DNA from: Desulfobacterales bacterium
GTDB taxonomy: Bacteria > Desulfobacterota > Desulfobacteria > Desulfobacterales > UBA11574
Length of the DNA stretch: 62,206 nucleotides
Direction: 5' to 3'
NCBI GenBank assembly: GCA_030145345.1
Contig: JAQYVT010000009.1
Span: forward strand, 1 to 62,206
Notes under the pieces: model-generated
What the model saw: the letters and a program-made list of their open reading frames with translations, nothing else
Told to the model about the DNA's origin: nothing
Database searches by the model: none
Program-made: the position numbers and the translations under genes
Shown: positions 1 to 7,359 of the stretch, in pieces
How the letters are laid out: each line of letters begins with the position of its first letter
How positions within the stretch are numbered: the first letter of the stretch is position 1

Positions 1-155
1 CAGGTATTCGAAGGGATAGACACCACAGATCTTCTTATTTGTGAAGTTAGACCGTATATTTCTTCCTTTGGGAATTTTGCTGTTATTGTATATATCTCTA
101 AACAGAGTTCGTATGACTTTTGCCAGACTTTCAACTCTTTGTAATTCTTTAGCAT
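1..155 (-). CDS. S23-type four-helix-bundle protein, N-terminal part (cut by window edge)
   Basis: Read on the minus strand from the ATG at 155-153, the frame is open to the window edge (51 codons). It starts MLKNYKELKVWQKSYELC and contains KFPKEEIYGLTSQIRRS and VVSIPSN, the hallmark N-terminal half of the four-helix-bundle family first seen as the protein of 23S rRNA intervening sequences (S23). The family's usual continuation NIAEG is not seen; after SIPSN comes Thr, so the gene may diverge or break just beyond the edge. Function in the family is poorly defined; copies are often found alone in intergenic DNA. A decayed copy of the same gene and its upstream DNA lies inverted at 24576-24889. 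Confidence 0.7.
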   Translation of the reverse strand, partial: MLKNYKELKVWQKSYELCLEIYTITAKFPKEEIYGLTSQIRRSVVSIPSNT

Positions 156-269
156 TTTCACTCGAACCCTTGAATCCTTGAACCCTTGAATCCTCTGGGA
201 TCACACCTGTTCAATTGGAGATGACATACTTATTTTACCCAAATTAACTACAACTAATCGGGAGATGAT
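1..269 (-). repeat. Dispersed inverted repeat, copy 1 (S23 gene plus leader)
   Basis: The reverse complement of 1-269 matches 24576-24889 over nearly its whole length, including the S23 reading frame, a run of TTCAAGGG-like units, and the terminal stretch CTAATCGGGAGATGAT (254-269). Copy 2 carries a small insertion between the TTCAAGG run and the S23 ATG. The pair are about 24.5 kb apart and inverted, so recombination between them would flip the DNA between. The unit looks like a mobile or recently duplicated S23 cassette. Confidence 0.7.
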
Positions 270-304
270 TATGTTGTTTTTATTGCGTGACCCTTTTAGA
301 TGGT

Positions 305-333
305 TTGACATTAAATGGTCAATGTTTATTTTT
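305..333 (+). promoter_or_regulatory. Possible sigma-70 promoter of clpB
   Basis: A perfect -35 hexamer TTGACA (305-310) is followed 17 bp later by an AT-rich, poorly matching -10 region (328-333). It lies about 35 bp upstream of the clpB ATG. No heat-shock operator of the CIRCE type was seen. Confidence 0.3.
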
Positions 334-368
334 TTATCGATTGAAAATAACTTCCAGAGGAGGAAGCC

Positions 369-2957
369 ATGCGTTTTGACAAATTGACCATAAAATCACA
401 GGAACTCATTCAAAGCGCTCAATCGCTGGCGTCGGGGCATAACCACCAGCAGATCGAGCCGGAACACATGCTCTCGGCCATGCTGAATGAACCCCAGGGA
501 ATTGCCCGGTCCATGCTGAATAAACTCGGGGTTTCCGGGGATGATGTTTCCCGTGAGCTCGCCGTGGCCATCGACCGAATTCCCAAAGTCAGCGGCAGTG
601 CTGTGGGGGATGCTTACCTATCTCCCCGGACCAAAGGGATTCTTGATGCAGCATTTGCAGAAGCTGCCAAAATGAAAGACCAGTATGTGAGCATCGAACA
701 TATCTTTCTGGCCATATCTGAAGAAAAACAGGGAGAAGCCGCCGGAATTCTTAAAGAAAATGGCATTTCAAAAGAATCGATTTTAAAGGTTCTTCTGGAT
801 ATTCGCGGCAGCCAGCGCATAACGGATCCGAACCCTGAAGAAAAGTATCAGGCGCTGGACAGGTTCAGCCGTAATCTTACCGACCTTGCCCGTTTGGGTA
901 AACTCGACCCGATTATCGGCCGGGATGATGAGATCCGGCGAATTGTCCAGGTGCTCTCCAGGCGCACCAAAAACAACCCGGTTCTCATCGGCGAACCCGG
1001 TGTCGGAAAAACCGCTATTGTGGAGGGCTTGGCACAGCGTATCGTGGCGGGTGATGTTTCGGAAACCCTTAAAAACAGGCGTCTGGTTTCTCTGGATATG
1101 GGGGCACTCATTGCCGGCGCCAAGTACCGGGGCGAATTTGAAGATCGTCTGAAAGCCGTCCTCAAAGAGGTTGAAAAAGCAGAAGGAGAGGTCATCCTTT
1201 TCATCGATGAACTGCACACCCTTGTGGGGGCAGGGGCCAGCGAAGGGGCCATGGATGCGTCGAATATGCTGAAACCGGCCCTTGCAAGGGGCACCCTTCG
1301 GTGCGTGGGCGCCACCACATTGAACGAATACCGGAAATACATCGAAAAGGACGCAGCCCTGGAAAGACGTTTTCAGCCGGTGATGGTGCTCGAACCGACG
1401 GTGGAAGATACCATTTCGATTCTTCGGGGTCTCAAGGAGAAGTACGAAGTCCATCACGGTGTACGGATCAAGGATTCGGCCATCGTTGCTGCAGCCACCC
1501 TTTCCCACCGCTATATTTCCGATCGTTTTCTTCCGGATAAGGCCATCGACCTCATCGATGAATGTGCGTCAAAGCTCAGAATCGAAATCGACAGCATGCC
1601 GGTGGAGATCGATGAAGTCCAGCGGAAGATTACCCAGGCTGAAATCGAACGGGAAGCATTGAAAAAAGAATCTGATTCTGCATCCAAAGAGCGCCTTTCG
1701 AGGCTGGAGGCGGATATCGGCAACATGAACGATGAAATCCATGAAATGAAAGCCCACTGGCAGAATGAAAAAGATTTCATCCAGACCATAAGAACCATCA
1801 AGGAGGAGCAAGAGCAGCTCGGTATCGAAGAACAGCAGGCCGAGAGAGACGGAGATCTGGCAAAGGTTGCGGAGATCCGATACGGAAAAGCTGCAGAACT
1901 CAAGAACCGTTTGGCAGGGGCCAACGAGAAACTCGCCCAGTTGCAGAAAAATCGCAAAATGCTCAAAGAAGAGGTGGATGCCGAAGACATTGCAGACGTC
2001 GTATCCAAATGGACGGGTATTCCTGTGAGCAGAATGCTCGAAGGGGAAAGGGAAAAACTGGTCCATATGGAGGATCGTCTGGGACTTCGAGTGGTCGGTC
2101 AGAATGAGGCCATATCCGCGGTGTCCAATGCCGTTCGCCGGGCCCGTTCAGGATTGCAGGATCCAAACCGCCCCATCGGATCGTTTATATTCATGGGACC
2201 CACCGGTGTCGGCAAAACGGAACTGGCAAAGGCCCTGGCGGAATTTATTTTTGACAGTGACCAGGCCATGGTCCGGATCGACATGACGGAATATATGGAA
2301 AAGCACTCTGTTTCAAGGCTGATCGGCGCACCCCCCGGTTATGTGGGTTACGAAGAAGGGGGATACCTTACAGAGGCCGTACGGCGGCGGCCGTATTCTG
2401 TTGTTCTGTTTGACGAAATCGAAAAAGCACACCCTGAGGTGTTCAACGTACTGCTTCAAATCTTGGATGACGGGCGTATGACCGACGGTCATGGACGGAC
2501 GGTGGATTTTAAAAATACCATTATCATCATGACGTCGAACGTGGGCAGCCGGTGGATTCAGGAGCTCGGGGTCTCCAGTCGCAAAGAAATGGAAGATCGG
2601 GTTACCGAAGCCCTTCGGGAAAATTTTAAACCTGAATTTTTAAACCGGATCGATGAGACCATCATTTTTCACAATCTCAGCCAGGAACAGATTGGAAAAA
2701 TCGTGGATATCCAGATTCAAAAACTGGGGGCAAGGCTTGCTGAAATGGACATGGAACTCGTCCTCTCCGGGGATGTTCGGGCATTTCTCGCTGAAAAAGG
2801 ATTTGATCCCATATACGGTGCACGCCCGTTAAAGCGCGCCATCCAGAAATATATCGAAAATCCGCTGTCCATGGAAATCCTTCAGGGAAATATTTCCGAA
2901 GGCGCAAAATTCATCGCCGATGTCCAAGGGGAGAACGTGGTCTTCAAACCGCTCTGA
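369..2957 (+). CDS. clpB: ClpB disaggregase (Hsp100 AAA+ chaperone)
   Basis: Cytoplasmic hexameric ATPase that, with DnaK/DnaJ/GrpE, pulls polypeptides out of aggregates. At 862 aa it is the normal size for ClpB. The Clp N-domain occupies about residues 1-145. The first AAA+ module carries GEPGVGKT (about 207-214). A long coiled-coil middle domain, which separates ClpB from ClpA/ClpX, spans about 405-530. The second AAA+ module carries GPTGVGKT (about 610-617) and [11 protein letters not shown], and a D2-small domain follows to the C-terminus. The start is set by the strong ribosome site GAGGAGG ending 6 nt before the ATG. It stands alone; the next genes on either side face other ways. Confidence 0.97.
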   Translation: MRFDKLTIKSQELIQSAQSLASGHNHQQIEPEHMLSAMLNEPQGIARSMLNKLGVSGDDVSRELAVAIDRIPKVSGSAVGDAYLSPRTKGILDAAFAEAAKMKDQYVSIEHIFLAISEEKQGEAAGILKENGISKESILKVLLDIRGSQRITDPNPEEKYQALDRFSRNLTDLARLGKLDPIIGRDDEIRRIVQVLSRRTKNNPVLIGEPGVGKTAIVEGLAQRIVAGDVSETLKNRRLVSLDMGALIAGAKYRGEFEDRLKAVLKEVEKAEGEVILFIDELHTLVGAGASEGAMDASNMLKPALARGTLRCVGATTLNEYRKYIEKDAALERRFQPVMVLEPTVEDTISILRGLKEKYEVHHGVRIKDSAIVAAATLSHRYISDRFLPDKAIDLIDECASKLRIEIDSMPVEIDEVQRKITQAEIEREALKKESDSASKERLSRLEADIGNMNDEIHEMKAHWQNEKDFIQTIRTIKEEQEQLGIEEQQAERDGDLAKVAEIRYGKAAELKNRLAGANEKLAQLQKNRKMLKEEVDAEDIADVVSKWTGIPVSRMLEGEREKLVHMEDRLGLRVVGQNEAISAVSNAVRRARSGLQDPNRPIGSFIFMGPTGVGKTELAKALAEFIFDSDQAMVRIDMTEYMEKHSVSRLIGAPPGYVGYEEGGYLTEAVRRRPYSVVLFDEIEKAHPEVFNVLLQILDDGRMTDGHGRTVDFKNTIIIMTSNVGSRWIQELGVSSRKEMEDRVTEALRENFKPEFLNRIDETIIFHNLSQEQIGKIVDIQIQKLGARLAEMDMELVLSGDVRAFLAEKGFDPIYGARPLKRAIQKYIENPLSMEILQGNISEGAKFIADVQGENVVFKPL

Positions 2958-2987
2958 TACGTTGTGGCGTGTTGAAACACGGGTTGA

Positions 2988-3048
2988 TTTGAGGTTTTTA
3001 TAACGCGCTAAGCTCGATGTGCTAACTCACGCCAGCGGCGGATAAAAT
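2988..3048. repeat. Remnant related to the 38828-38969 palindromic element
   Basis: The segment TTTGAGG...GCGCTAAGC...CTAACTCACGCCAG...GCGGATAAA resembles the left half of the complete element at 38828-38969 (TTTGAGCC...GTGCTAAGCGCGC...CACGCCAAAGGCGGATAAA). The right half is not recognisable here, so this is a solo end. Confidence 0.5.
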
Positions 3049-3085
3049 TACAACTTCGAATCAATTTTGACCCCCCGTCCACGTC

Positions 3086-3153
3086 AAATTTGTCAAAGAA
3101 TGGCACTATTTTGGCCAAATTTTGTCAATTTCTTTGGGTGTGAAATTTGTCAA
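3086..3153 (+). promoter_or_regulatory. Three direct repeats AAATT(T)TGTCAA, possible enhancer sites
   Basis: AAATTTGTCAA occurs at 3086-3096 and 3143-3153, and AAATTTTGTCAA at 3117-3128, all in the same orientation. They lie 58-125 bp upstream of the sigma-54-like element at 3211, the distance at which enhancer-binding activators usually bind. The activator is unknown. Confidence 0.45.
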
Positions 3154-3210
3154 CTGAATGTAACCAATTGAAATTTAACCAAACTCATTTTTTTAAAAAG
3201 AAGGTTAACC

Positions 3211-3226
3211 TTGCACGATTTTTGCA
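3211..3226 (+). promoter_or_regulatory. Sigma-54-like -24/-12 promoter
   Basis: TTGCACGATTTTTGCA matches the consensus TGGCACGnnnnTTGCA except that the first G of the -24 GG is T; the spacing to the -12 GC is exact. The predicted start is near 3237. No protein gene follows in this direction before a terminator at 3277-3313. Confidence 0.5.
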
Positions 3227-3236
3227 TTTACAAATA

Positions 3237-3313
3237 GCGGCACAAAGATAAATCATCACAATTCCTCCTTGGGTTGAAAGGGCAGAGTCCTCATGAGTCT
3301 GCCTTTTCTTTTT
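3237..3313 (+). ncRNA. Candidate sigma-54-driven small RNA, about 77 nt
   Basis: The expected transcript runs from about 3237 to the end of a terminator hairpin with U-tract at 3313. It contains no convincing reading frame. Its single-stranded middle carries ATTCCTCCTTGGG (about 3260-3273), which is complementary to a Shine-Dalgarno sequence, as in small RNAs that block ribosome sites. Enhancer-like repeats, promoter and terminator are lined up in one 230-bp gap. The call is an inference from this arrangement. Confidence 0.4.
3277..3313 (+). terminator. Rho-independent terminator
   Basis: Stem AAAGGGCAGA-TC/GA-TCTGCCTTTT (3277-3289 with 3295-3307, one G/G mismatch), loop CTCAT, followed by TTTTCTTTTT. 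It could end the candidate small RNA, and is also the first terminator 320 bp after clpB. Confidence 0.65.
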
Positions 3314-3341
3314 CCGAACCATCCGGGTCAACGAAAAAACA

Positions 3342-3375
3342 ACTTCACCCTAAACTTTCGCTCAATTAGGGGTTA
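3342..3375 (+). repeat. Right-end remnant of the 257-bp palindromic repeat
   Basis: CTTCACCCTAAACTTTCGCT followed by CAATTAGGGGTT equals the right end of the repeat family at 10862-11118, 13368-13626, 14942-15195 and 15903-16159, with the central part deleted. Confidence 0.6.
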
Positions 3376-3390
3376 AAGCCGGCCTTCTTC

Positions 3391-3428
3391 CAAAAAAAAA
3401 GCCCGGCTCATTGAGAACCGGGCGTTTT
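3391..3428 (-). terminator. Terminator of the F0 ATP synthase operon
   Basis: On the minus strand a GC-rich stem (GCCCGG...CCGGGC, 3401-3423) is followed by nine U residues (3392-3400). It lies 20-55 bp after the atpF stop, and closes the F0 operon with no F1 genes beyond it. Confidence 0.85.
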
Positions 3429-3447
3429 AAATGACGTTGAACTTATA

Positions 3448-4035
3448 TTATTCTGCTGCAGAACTGGTCAGGAACTCACGGGTGAATTTTTCATTGTCTT
3501 CGGGGGTCATCTCTTTGGGGAACCTTTCCAATGCCAAATCGACGGCTGTGTCAATCAGTTCCGCTCTGAACTCATTTTTAGCCTGTAGAAAATAGGATTC
3601 GATCCTTCGCTTTGAATCCACGATCATCGATTTGCTTTGGGCTTGAGCGGTTTGAATAATCTCGGCTTTCTTTTTCTCCCCCTGGCGAACGATTCGTTCT
3701 TTAAGTTCTTCAAAACGTTCTTCACTTTCATCGATGGTTTTGATGATCTCTTTGACTTGTGAAGCGACATCTTCTTTTTCATCTTCAAGCCGTTTGATTT
3801 CTTTGGCCAGCTTTTCTTTTTGGCCCCGAAGGAAGTTCATTATCGGAGTTTTACCGTATTTAATGATGAGAAAGACGATAATCCCGAAATTGATGTACCG
3901 CAGAATCAGATCATATATCGGCCGCCAGTTGCTCGATTTTTCAGCTGCAAATGCGTCATGGCCCAAAAAATGTAGGCTCAAGACGACTGCCATGAAACAA
4001 CAGAATGCCCTGACGATTTTACTCATACATTTCAT
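3448..4035 (-). CDS. atpF: F0F1 ATP synthase b subunit (with N-terminal signal-like segment)
   Basis: Peripheral-stalk subunit linking F0 to F1. The 195-aa protein begins with a hydrophobic signal-like stretch ending near AFAAEKSS. A membrane anchor follows (about 40-62, YINFGIIVFLIIKYGKTP), then a long charged coiled coil to the C-terminus. Extra N-terminal signal sequences are typical of b subunits in deltaproteobacteria. Its ATG overlaps the stop of the upstream b' gene (ATGA), so the two are translationally coupled; an alternative ATG lies three codons in. It is the last gene before the terminator at 3391. The F1 genes that normally follow are not in this window. Confidence 0.88.
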   Translation of the reverse strand: MKCMSKIVRAFCCFMAVVLSLHFLGHDAFAAEKSSNWRPIYDLILRYINFGIIVFLIIKYGKTPIMNFLRGQKEKLAKEIKRLEDEKEDVASQVKEIIKTIDESEERFEELKERIVRQGEKKKAEIIQTAQAQSKSMIVDSKRRIESYFLQAKNEFRAELIDTAVDLALERFPKEMTPEDNEKFTREFLTSSAAE

Positions 4036-4487
4036 GAAGCCAGTCTCCGTTCCAACAGCTTTTCCATGATATTTACGGCCAGCGTTTCAGATTCCTTTTG
4101 GAGATGTTTTCTTGCTTCGGAAATCTGTGCCTCAACTTCCGCTTCGGCCGTTTCTTTTAGGGTTTCAATTTGTTCTCTGGCAGAAGCAAAGATTTCAGCG
4201 GCCTGCATGCTTCCGGATTCTTCGATCTCCTGCTTTAACCCAAGGGCTTGAGTTCTCACCGTCGATTCCTTTACCTTCAGTTGGTTGGTCAGGGTTTCAA
4301 GCTCTTTTGCCGCATCCCGGGTATCCATTTTTATCGTGTCCATATAATTCGCCCGTTCACTTCTGACATTTTGTAACGGGCGAAACATGATGCGGTTGAT
4401 GATAAACAGAAAGATCAGAAAAGAGAGCAGTTGAACAAGTAACGTCTCATTGATACTGATTAGGGCAATGTTGCTAATAATTTGCAT
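4032..4487 (-). CDS. atpF': F0F1 ATP synthase second b-type (b') subunit
   Basis: A 151-aa protein with one N-terminal membrane helix (about 6-27, IALISINETLLVQLLSFLIF) and a continuous charged, Ala/Glu/Lys-rich coiled coil. This is the architecture of b' subunits that form a b/b' heterodimeric stator stalk. It lies between the c-subunit genes and atpF and overlaps atpF by 4 nt. It lacks the signal-like segment of its partner, so which gene is called b and which b' is by convention. Confidence 0.85.
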   Translation of the reverse strand: MQIISNIALISINETLLVQLLSFLIFLFIINRIMFRPLQNVRSERANYMDTIKMDTRDAAKELETLTNQLKVKESTVRTQALGLKQEIEESGSMQAAEIFASAREQIETLKETAEAEVEAQISEARKHLQKESETLAVNIMEKLLERRLAS

Positions 4488-4521
4488 AAGCTGTTTTCTT
4501 AAAAAATATAAATATTAGGAA

Positions 4522-4770
4522 TCAAACAACGAATAAAAGCAGTAGTGCAATAACCAGCGAATAAATTCCGGTGGATTCGGATACCGCCTGGCCCACCAGC
4601 ATGGTTCGGGTCAGCAGTCCCGCTTCTTTGGGATTTTTTCCGATTGCTTCACACGCCTTTGCTGCAGCCATTCCTTCGCCGACGCCCGGTCCGATGGCGC
4701 CAACCCCCATTGAAATTCCTGCACCGAGAAATGCGGCTGCTTTTACAATATCTGCACCTTCAATTGCCAT
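4522..4770 (-). CDS. atpE: F0F1 ATP synthase c subunit, standard one-hairpin form
   Basis: Rotor-ring subunit of 82 aa with two membrane helices and the polar loop GKNPKEAG. The outer-helix site reads GQAVSESTGIYSLV, with the ion-binding carboxylate Glu65 followed by Ser66 and Thr67, the pattern of sodium-binding c subunits. The inner-helix position that is Gln32 in Ilyobacter is Glu32 here (PGVGEGMAA), giving two carboxylates per site as described for Fusobacterium nucleatum. A strong ribosome site (AGGAGGG) precedes the ATG. It lies directly downstream of a four-hairpin c paralog, so two c forms are encoded side by side. Confidence 0.95.
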   Translation of the reverse strand: MAIEGADIVKAAAFLGAGISMGVGAIGPGVGEGMAAAKACEAIGKNPKEAGLLTRTMLVGQAVSESTGIYSLVIALLLLFVV

Positions 4771-4827
4771 TTTGTCCCTCCTAAACGCTTTTTTTGGATT
4801 TTATATTTAATTTGAGATCAATCACAA

Positions 4828-5799
4828 TTATACAACAAAGATCAAGACCAGGGCGACGACCAGCGAATAGATCCCTGTGGATTCTGCAACCGCCTGGCCT
4901 ACCAGCATCAGTCTTGTTAGATCTGCAATATGTTCTTGATTCCGCGCGATCCATGCCACGGCACTGCGGCCGGCAAAACCTTCTCCGATTGCAGGACCGA
5001 TGGCGCCGATGCCCATACACAGACCCGATGCAAGCAACGCCATGGGCGGTGCAAGCAGATCGGTTGTCGGGAATGACTTGAACATCAGAATAAAGCTGAC
5101 CAAAAGTGCATAGATGGCCGTTGTCTGGGTAACCGCCTGACCCAGCAGCATGACATTTGTCACCGGTGTAGCGGTTAAGGGCTGTCTGGCAACGCCATCA
5201 CAACTGGCTTCTGCCACAAGACCGCCACCCAGACCGGAGCCGATGGCGCCTAAACCCGACGAAATTCCGGCACCCAAAATAGCGGCCCAGGTGGGCGACA
5301 CCGGACGCACGGAAAAATCTGTAAATAACAGAATGAAGGATACCACCAGTGAAAAGATGGCCGGCGTCTGACATACCGCCGAACCGATGAGCATATTTGT
5401 CGTTAAACGCCCGGTGACTTCCGGCTGCCGGGCCATGCCTTTACAGGCTGCTCCTGCAGGAAACCCCGATCCCACACCGGATCCGATGGCTCCGAATCCC
5501 ATGCACAAGCCCGCCGCTATCAGTACATACGGCGTCAGCGTATGGGCCGGGAAATTGGTAAACAGCAACATCATTGCGATGACCAGGGCAAAAATTGAAG
5601 CAGACTCGGCAATGGCCTGCCCAACCAGCATGGATTTGAAAATATCGCCGGATAATTTGGGGTTGCGGCCGATGGCCTCGTTGGCACTTGCTGCTGTAAA
5701 TCCCTCACCAATAGCTGCTCCAATGGCGCCGAATCCCATGGCCATACCGCCTCCGGTGAAGGCAGCTACCTTAATCCAAGTTTGAATGTCGTATGCCAT
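4828..5799 (-). CDS. Four-hairpin (eight-helix) ATP synthase c subunit with two of four ion sites lost
   Basis: A 323-aa fusion of four c-type hairpins, about residues 1-82, 90-161, 169-241 and 249-323. Hairpin 1 has both carboxylates (Glu32, Glu65; GQAIAESAS). Hairpin 2 has Ser111 and Gln144 (GSAVCQTP). Hairpin 3 has Gly192 and Gln225 (GQAVTQTT). Hairpin 4 has Glu273 and Glu306 (GQAVAESTGIYS). Hairpins 2 and 3 therefore cannot bind an ion in the usual way. Multi-hairpin c subunits with lost sites are known from V/A-type rotors and from the hybrid ring of Acetobacterium woodii; an eight-helix form in an F-type operon is unusual. The ATG lies 3 nt after the atpB stop. It may co-assemble with the 82-aa c subunit; that is inference. 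Confidence 0.92.
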   Translation of the reverse strand: MAYDIQTWIKVAAFTGGGMAMGFGAIGAAIGEGFTAASANEAIGRNPKLSGDIFKSMLVGQAIAESASIFALVIAMMLLFTNFPAHTLTPYVLIAAGLCMGFGAIGSGVGSGFPAGAACKGMARQPEVTGRLTTNMLIGSAVCQTPAIFSLVVSFILLFTDFSVRPVSPTWAAILGAGISSGLGAIGSGLGGGLVAEASCDGVARQPLTATPVTNVMLLGQAVTQTTAIYALLVSFILMFKSFPTTDLLAPPMALLASGLCMGIGAIGPAIGEGFAGRSAVAWIARNQEHIADLTRLMLVGQAVAESTGIYSLVVALVLIFVV

Positions 5800-5802
5800 A
5801 AA

Positions 5803-6477
5803 TTAATTTACCTGAACCGCAATATATACCACCGTCAACATGGTAAATACAAACGCCTGAATCGTTCCGACGAACATCCCGAAAAAAGCATTCAAAAAAG
5901 GTGGCGTAATAATGCTGTAAGTCAGATAGGAAACCACCAGTATGATAATCGCGCCGCCCATAATGTTGCCAAAAAGACGAAAAGAAATGGAAATTACTTT
6001 GGCAAGCTCTCCGATGATATTCAACGGCGCCATGATGAACATCGGTTCGCAGTAATCTTTTAGATAAGTTTTTAACCCCTTTGCCTTAATCCCTGCATAA
6101 TGTGCAATAAAGAATCCCATGAGTCCAAGACTTAACGGCGTATTAAGGTCCTTGGTCGGTTCTTCAAGGTGGGGAATGATGCCCAGCCAGTTGGAAAGCA
6201 GCAGAAACATGAACAGGGCACATATCAGCGGTGCGTAAGTCTTGGAAAGCTCCTTTCCCAGCGCATCTTCGGTCAGGGCATACAGATGTTCAACAAAAAG
6301 TTCTCCGACGACCTGCAACGGCCCGGGAAGCCGACTCTTTTTTTTGGTTGCAAAAAATCCAAAGCAAAGGAGTGCAAAGAAGACGATCCAGGTCATCACA
6401 ATGACTTCAACGTTCAAGGTGATATCGTGCCCAAAAAACGGAATGATAAGTTGATGTATTTTACCGAGATCTTCCAT
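5803..6477 (-). CDS. atpB: F0F1 ATP synthase a subunit
   Basis: Stator membrane subunit that forms the ion half-channels against the c-ring. The 224-aa sequence has five to six membrane helices. The essential arginine lies in ISISFRLFGNIMGG, and the family signatures GIIPHLEEPTKDLNTPLSL and NIIGELAKVIS are present. It is short for an a subunit but complete at both ends. It sits between atpI and the four-hairpin c gene. The c subunits here look sodium-type, so the coupling ion of this a subunit deserves attention. Confidence 0.95.
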   Translation of the reverse strand: MEDLGKIHQLIIPFFGHDITLNVEVIVMTWIVFFALLCFGFFATKKKSRLPGPLQVVGELFVEHLYALTEDALGKELSKTYAPLICALFMFLLLSNWLGIIPHLEEPTKDLNTPLSLGLMGFFIAHYAGIKAKGLKTYLKDYCEPMFIMAPLNIIGELAKVISISFRLFGNIMGGAIIILVVSYLTYSIITPPFLNAFFGMFVGTIQAFVFTMLTVVYIAVQVN

Positions 6478-6484
6478 ATTACGC

Positions 6485-6871
6485 CTAGACCTGTTTTCTC
6501 CGAATAGAGGTTATTAATCTTAAAAGATGGTCCGCCAGAATAAACAGTTGGACCATAAAAATTCCGAAAACTACGGAAATGAGGTTGTATTGATCGAATT
6601 TAATGGCGATGATCAACGGCACCGCCAAAAGGATATATCTCGAAAATATGGAAATGAGGGAAAAAAAGAAGGTTTTATTTTTAGATTGGCCGATTCGAAA
6701 TGGAATCATTTCGCCCATTATAATGAAATTGACAATACTGAAAACCGTTCCGAGAATCAGACCTTTGCCCACAGGTTTCTGGCCGGCCAGAATAAAGAAA
6801 AAGCCAACAAAGATGGCTCCGATAATGGCCTTGGAACAATATTTTTTTTGTGTTTCCCTAAGCGAATCCAT
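6485..6871 (-). CDS. atpI: ATP synthase-associated membrane protein AtpI
   Basis: A 128-aa protein with four predicted membrane helices (AIIGAIFVGFFFILAG, GLILGTVFSIVNFIIMG, a third near FFFSLISIFSRYILL, and one near FGIFMVQLFILAD). AtpI proteins assist c-ring assembly, and the gene commonly precedes atpB, as here. Identification rests mainly on position and topology, because AtpI sequences are weakly conserved. It overlaps the upstream atpZ-like gene by 14 nt and lies 7 nt upstream of atpB. Confidence 0.75.
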   Translation of the reverse strand: MDSLRETQKKYCSKAIIGAIFVGFFFILAGQKPVGKGLILGTVFSIVNFIIMGEMIPFRIGQSKNKTFFFSLISIFSRYILLAVPLIIAIKFDQYNLISVVFGIFMVQLFILADHLLRLITSIRRKQV

Positions 6872-7121
6872 TGTCGGAATTATTATCTTTTTCCTTTATT
6901 TCAGTAACTTCTAAGATCTGGCGATAAACGACGATCCCTCCGCCGATAACCCCCAGAACCGTAAAAATGGCGACAAATATTCCTTTGGTCCCTAAAAATT
7001 TATCGAGGTAGCGGCCGATAAAAAAACAAAAAAAAATACAACCGACCATGGTCAGGCCGAGTTGTGTAATTATGGAAAGGTTTTCAATCCACGGCCGATT
7101 TTTCTTATAATTAAAAGGCAT
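6858..7121 (-). CDS. atpZ: AtpZ/AtpI-family small membrane protein
   Basis: First gene of the F0 operon. Two hydrophobic helices (ITQLGLTMVGCIFFCFFIG and IFVAIFTVLGVIGGGIVVY) separated by a charged turn RYLDKFLGTKG match the AtpZ-type proteins found upstream of atpI. They have been proposed to work with AtpI in Mg/Ca transport or ring assembly. I prefer the ATG at 7121 (87 aa); a longer frame from a TTG at 7196 follows no better ribosome site and adds an unlikely N-terminus. The upstream gap to 7360 holds the divergent promoters. Confidence 0.65.
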   Translation of the reverse strand: MPFNYKKNRPWIENLSIITQLGLTMVGCIFFCFFIGRYLDKFLGTKGIFVAIFTVLGVIGGGIVVYRQILEVTEIKEKDNNSDNGFA

Positions 7122-7297
7122 TTTTACAGCGCATCCTGTCCCATCATAACTGATTGATTTGTTAAATTTTTCCTCCGATGAACAGGTTGTGCTCAATTTA
7201 AACCGTTAGTCTGATAGCAGATAATATTCTATACTGTCAAGCACATATGTAAAATTTGTTGTGCACTTTTTCTATTTTCAAAAAGAAAAATGTATTA

Positions 7298-7326
7298 TTG
7301 CATAAACTTATTTTGTAATATATTCT
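7298..7326 (+). promoter_or_regulatory. Possible sigma-70 promoter of the DHH/MBL pair
   Basis: TTGCAT (7298-7303), a 17-bp spacer and TATTCT (7321-7326) lie 34 bp upstream of the start at 7360 in an AT-rich divergent gap. The match is moderate. Confidence 0.3.
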
Positions 7327-7359
7327 AACTGCTTCAGTATCCTATGGGGGAATCGACAT

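Noticed and set aside
783-1508. Long open frames antisense to clpB (also 848-1342, 1511-2008, 1569-2066)
   Set aside because: They mirror clpB codons, have no ribosome site and no recognisable domain; clpB is certain on the other strand.
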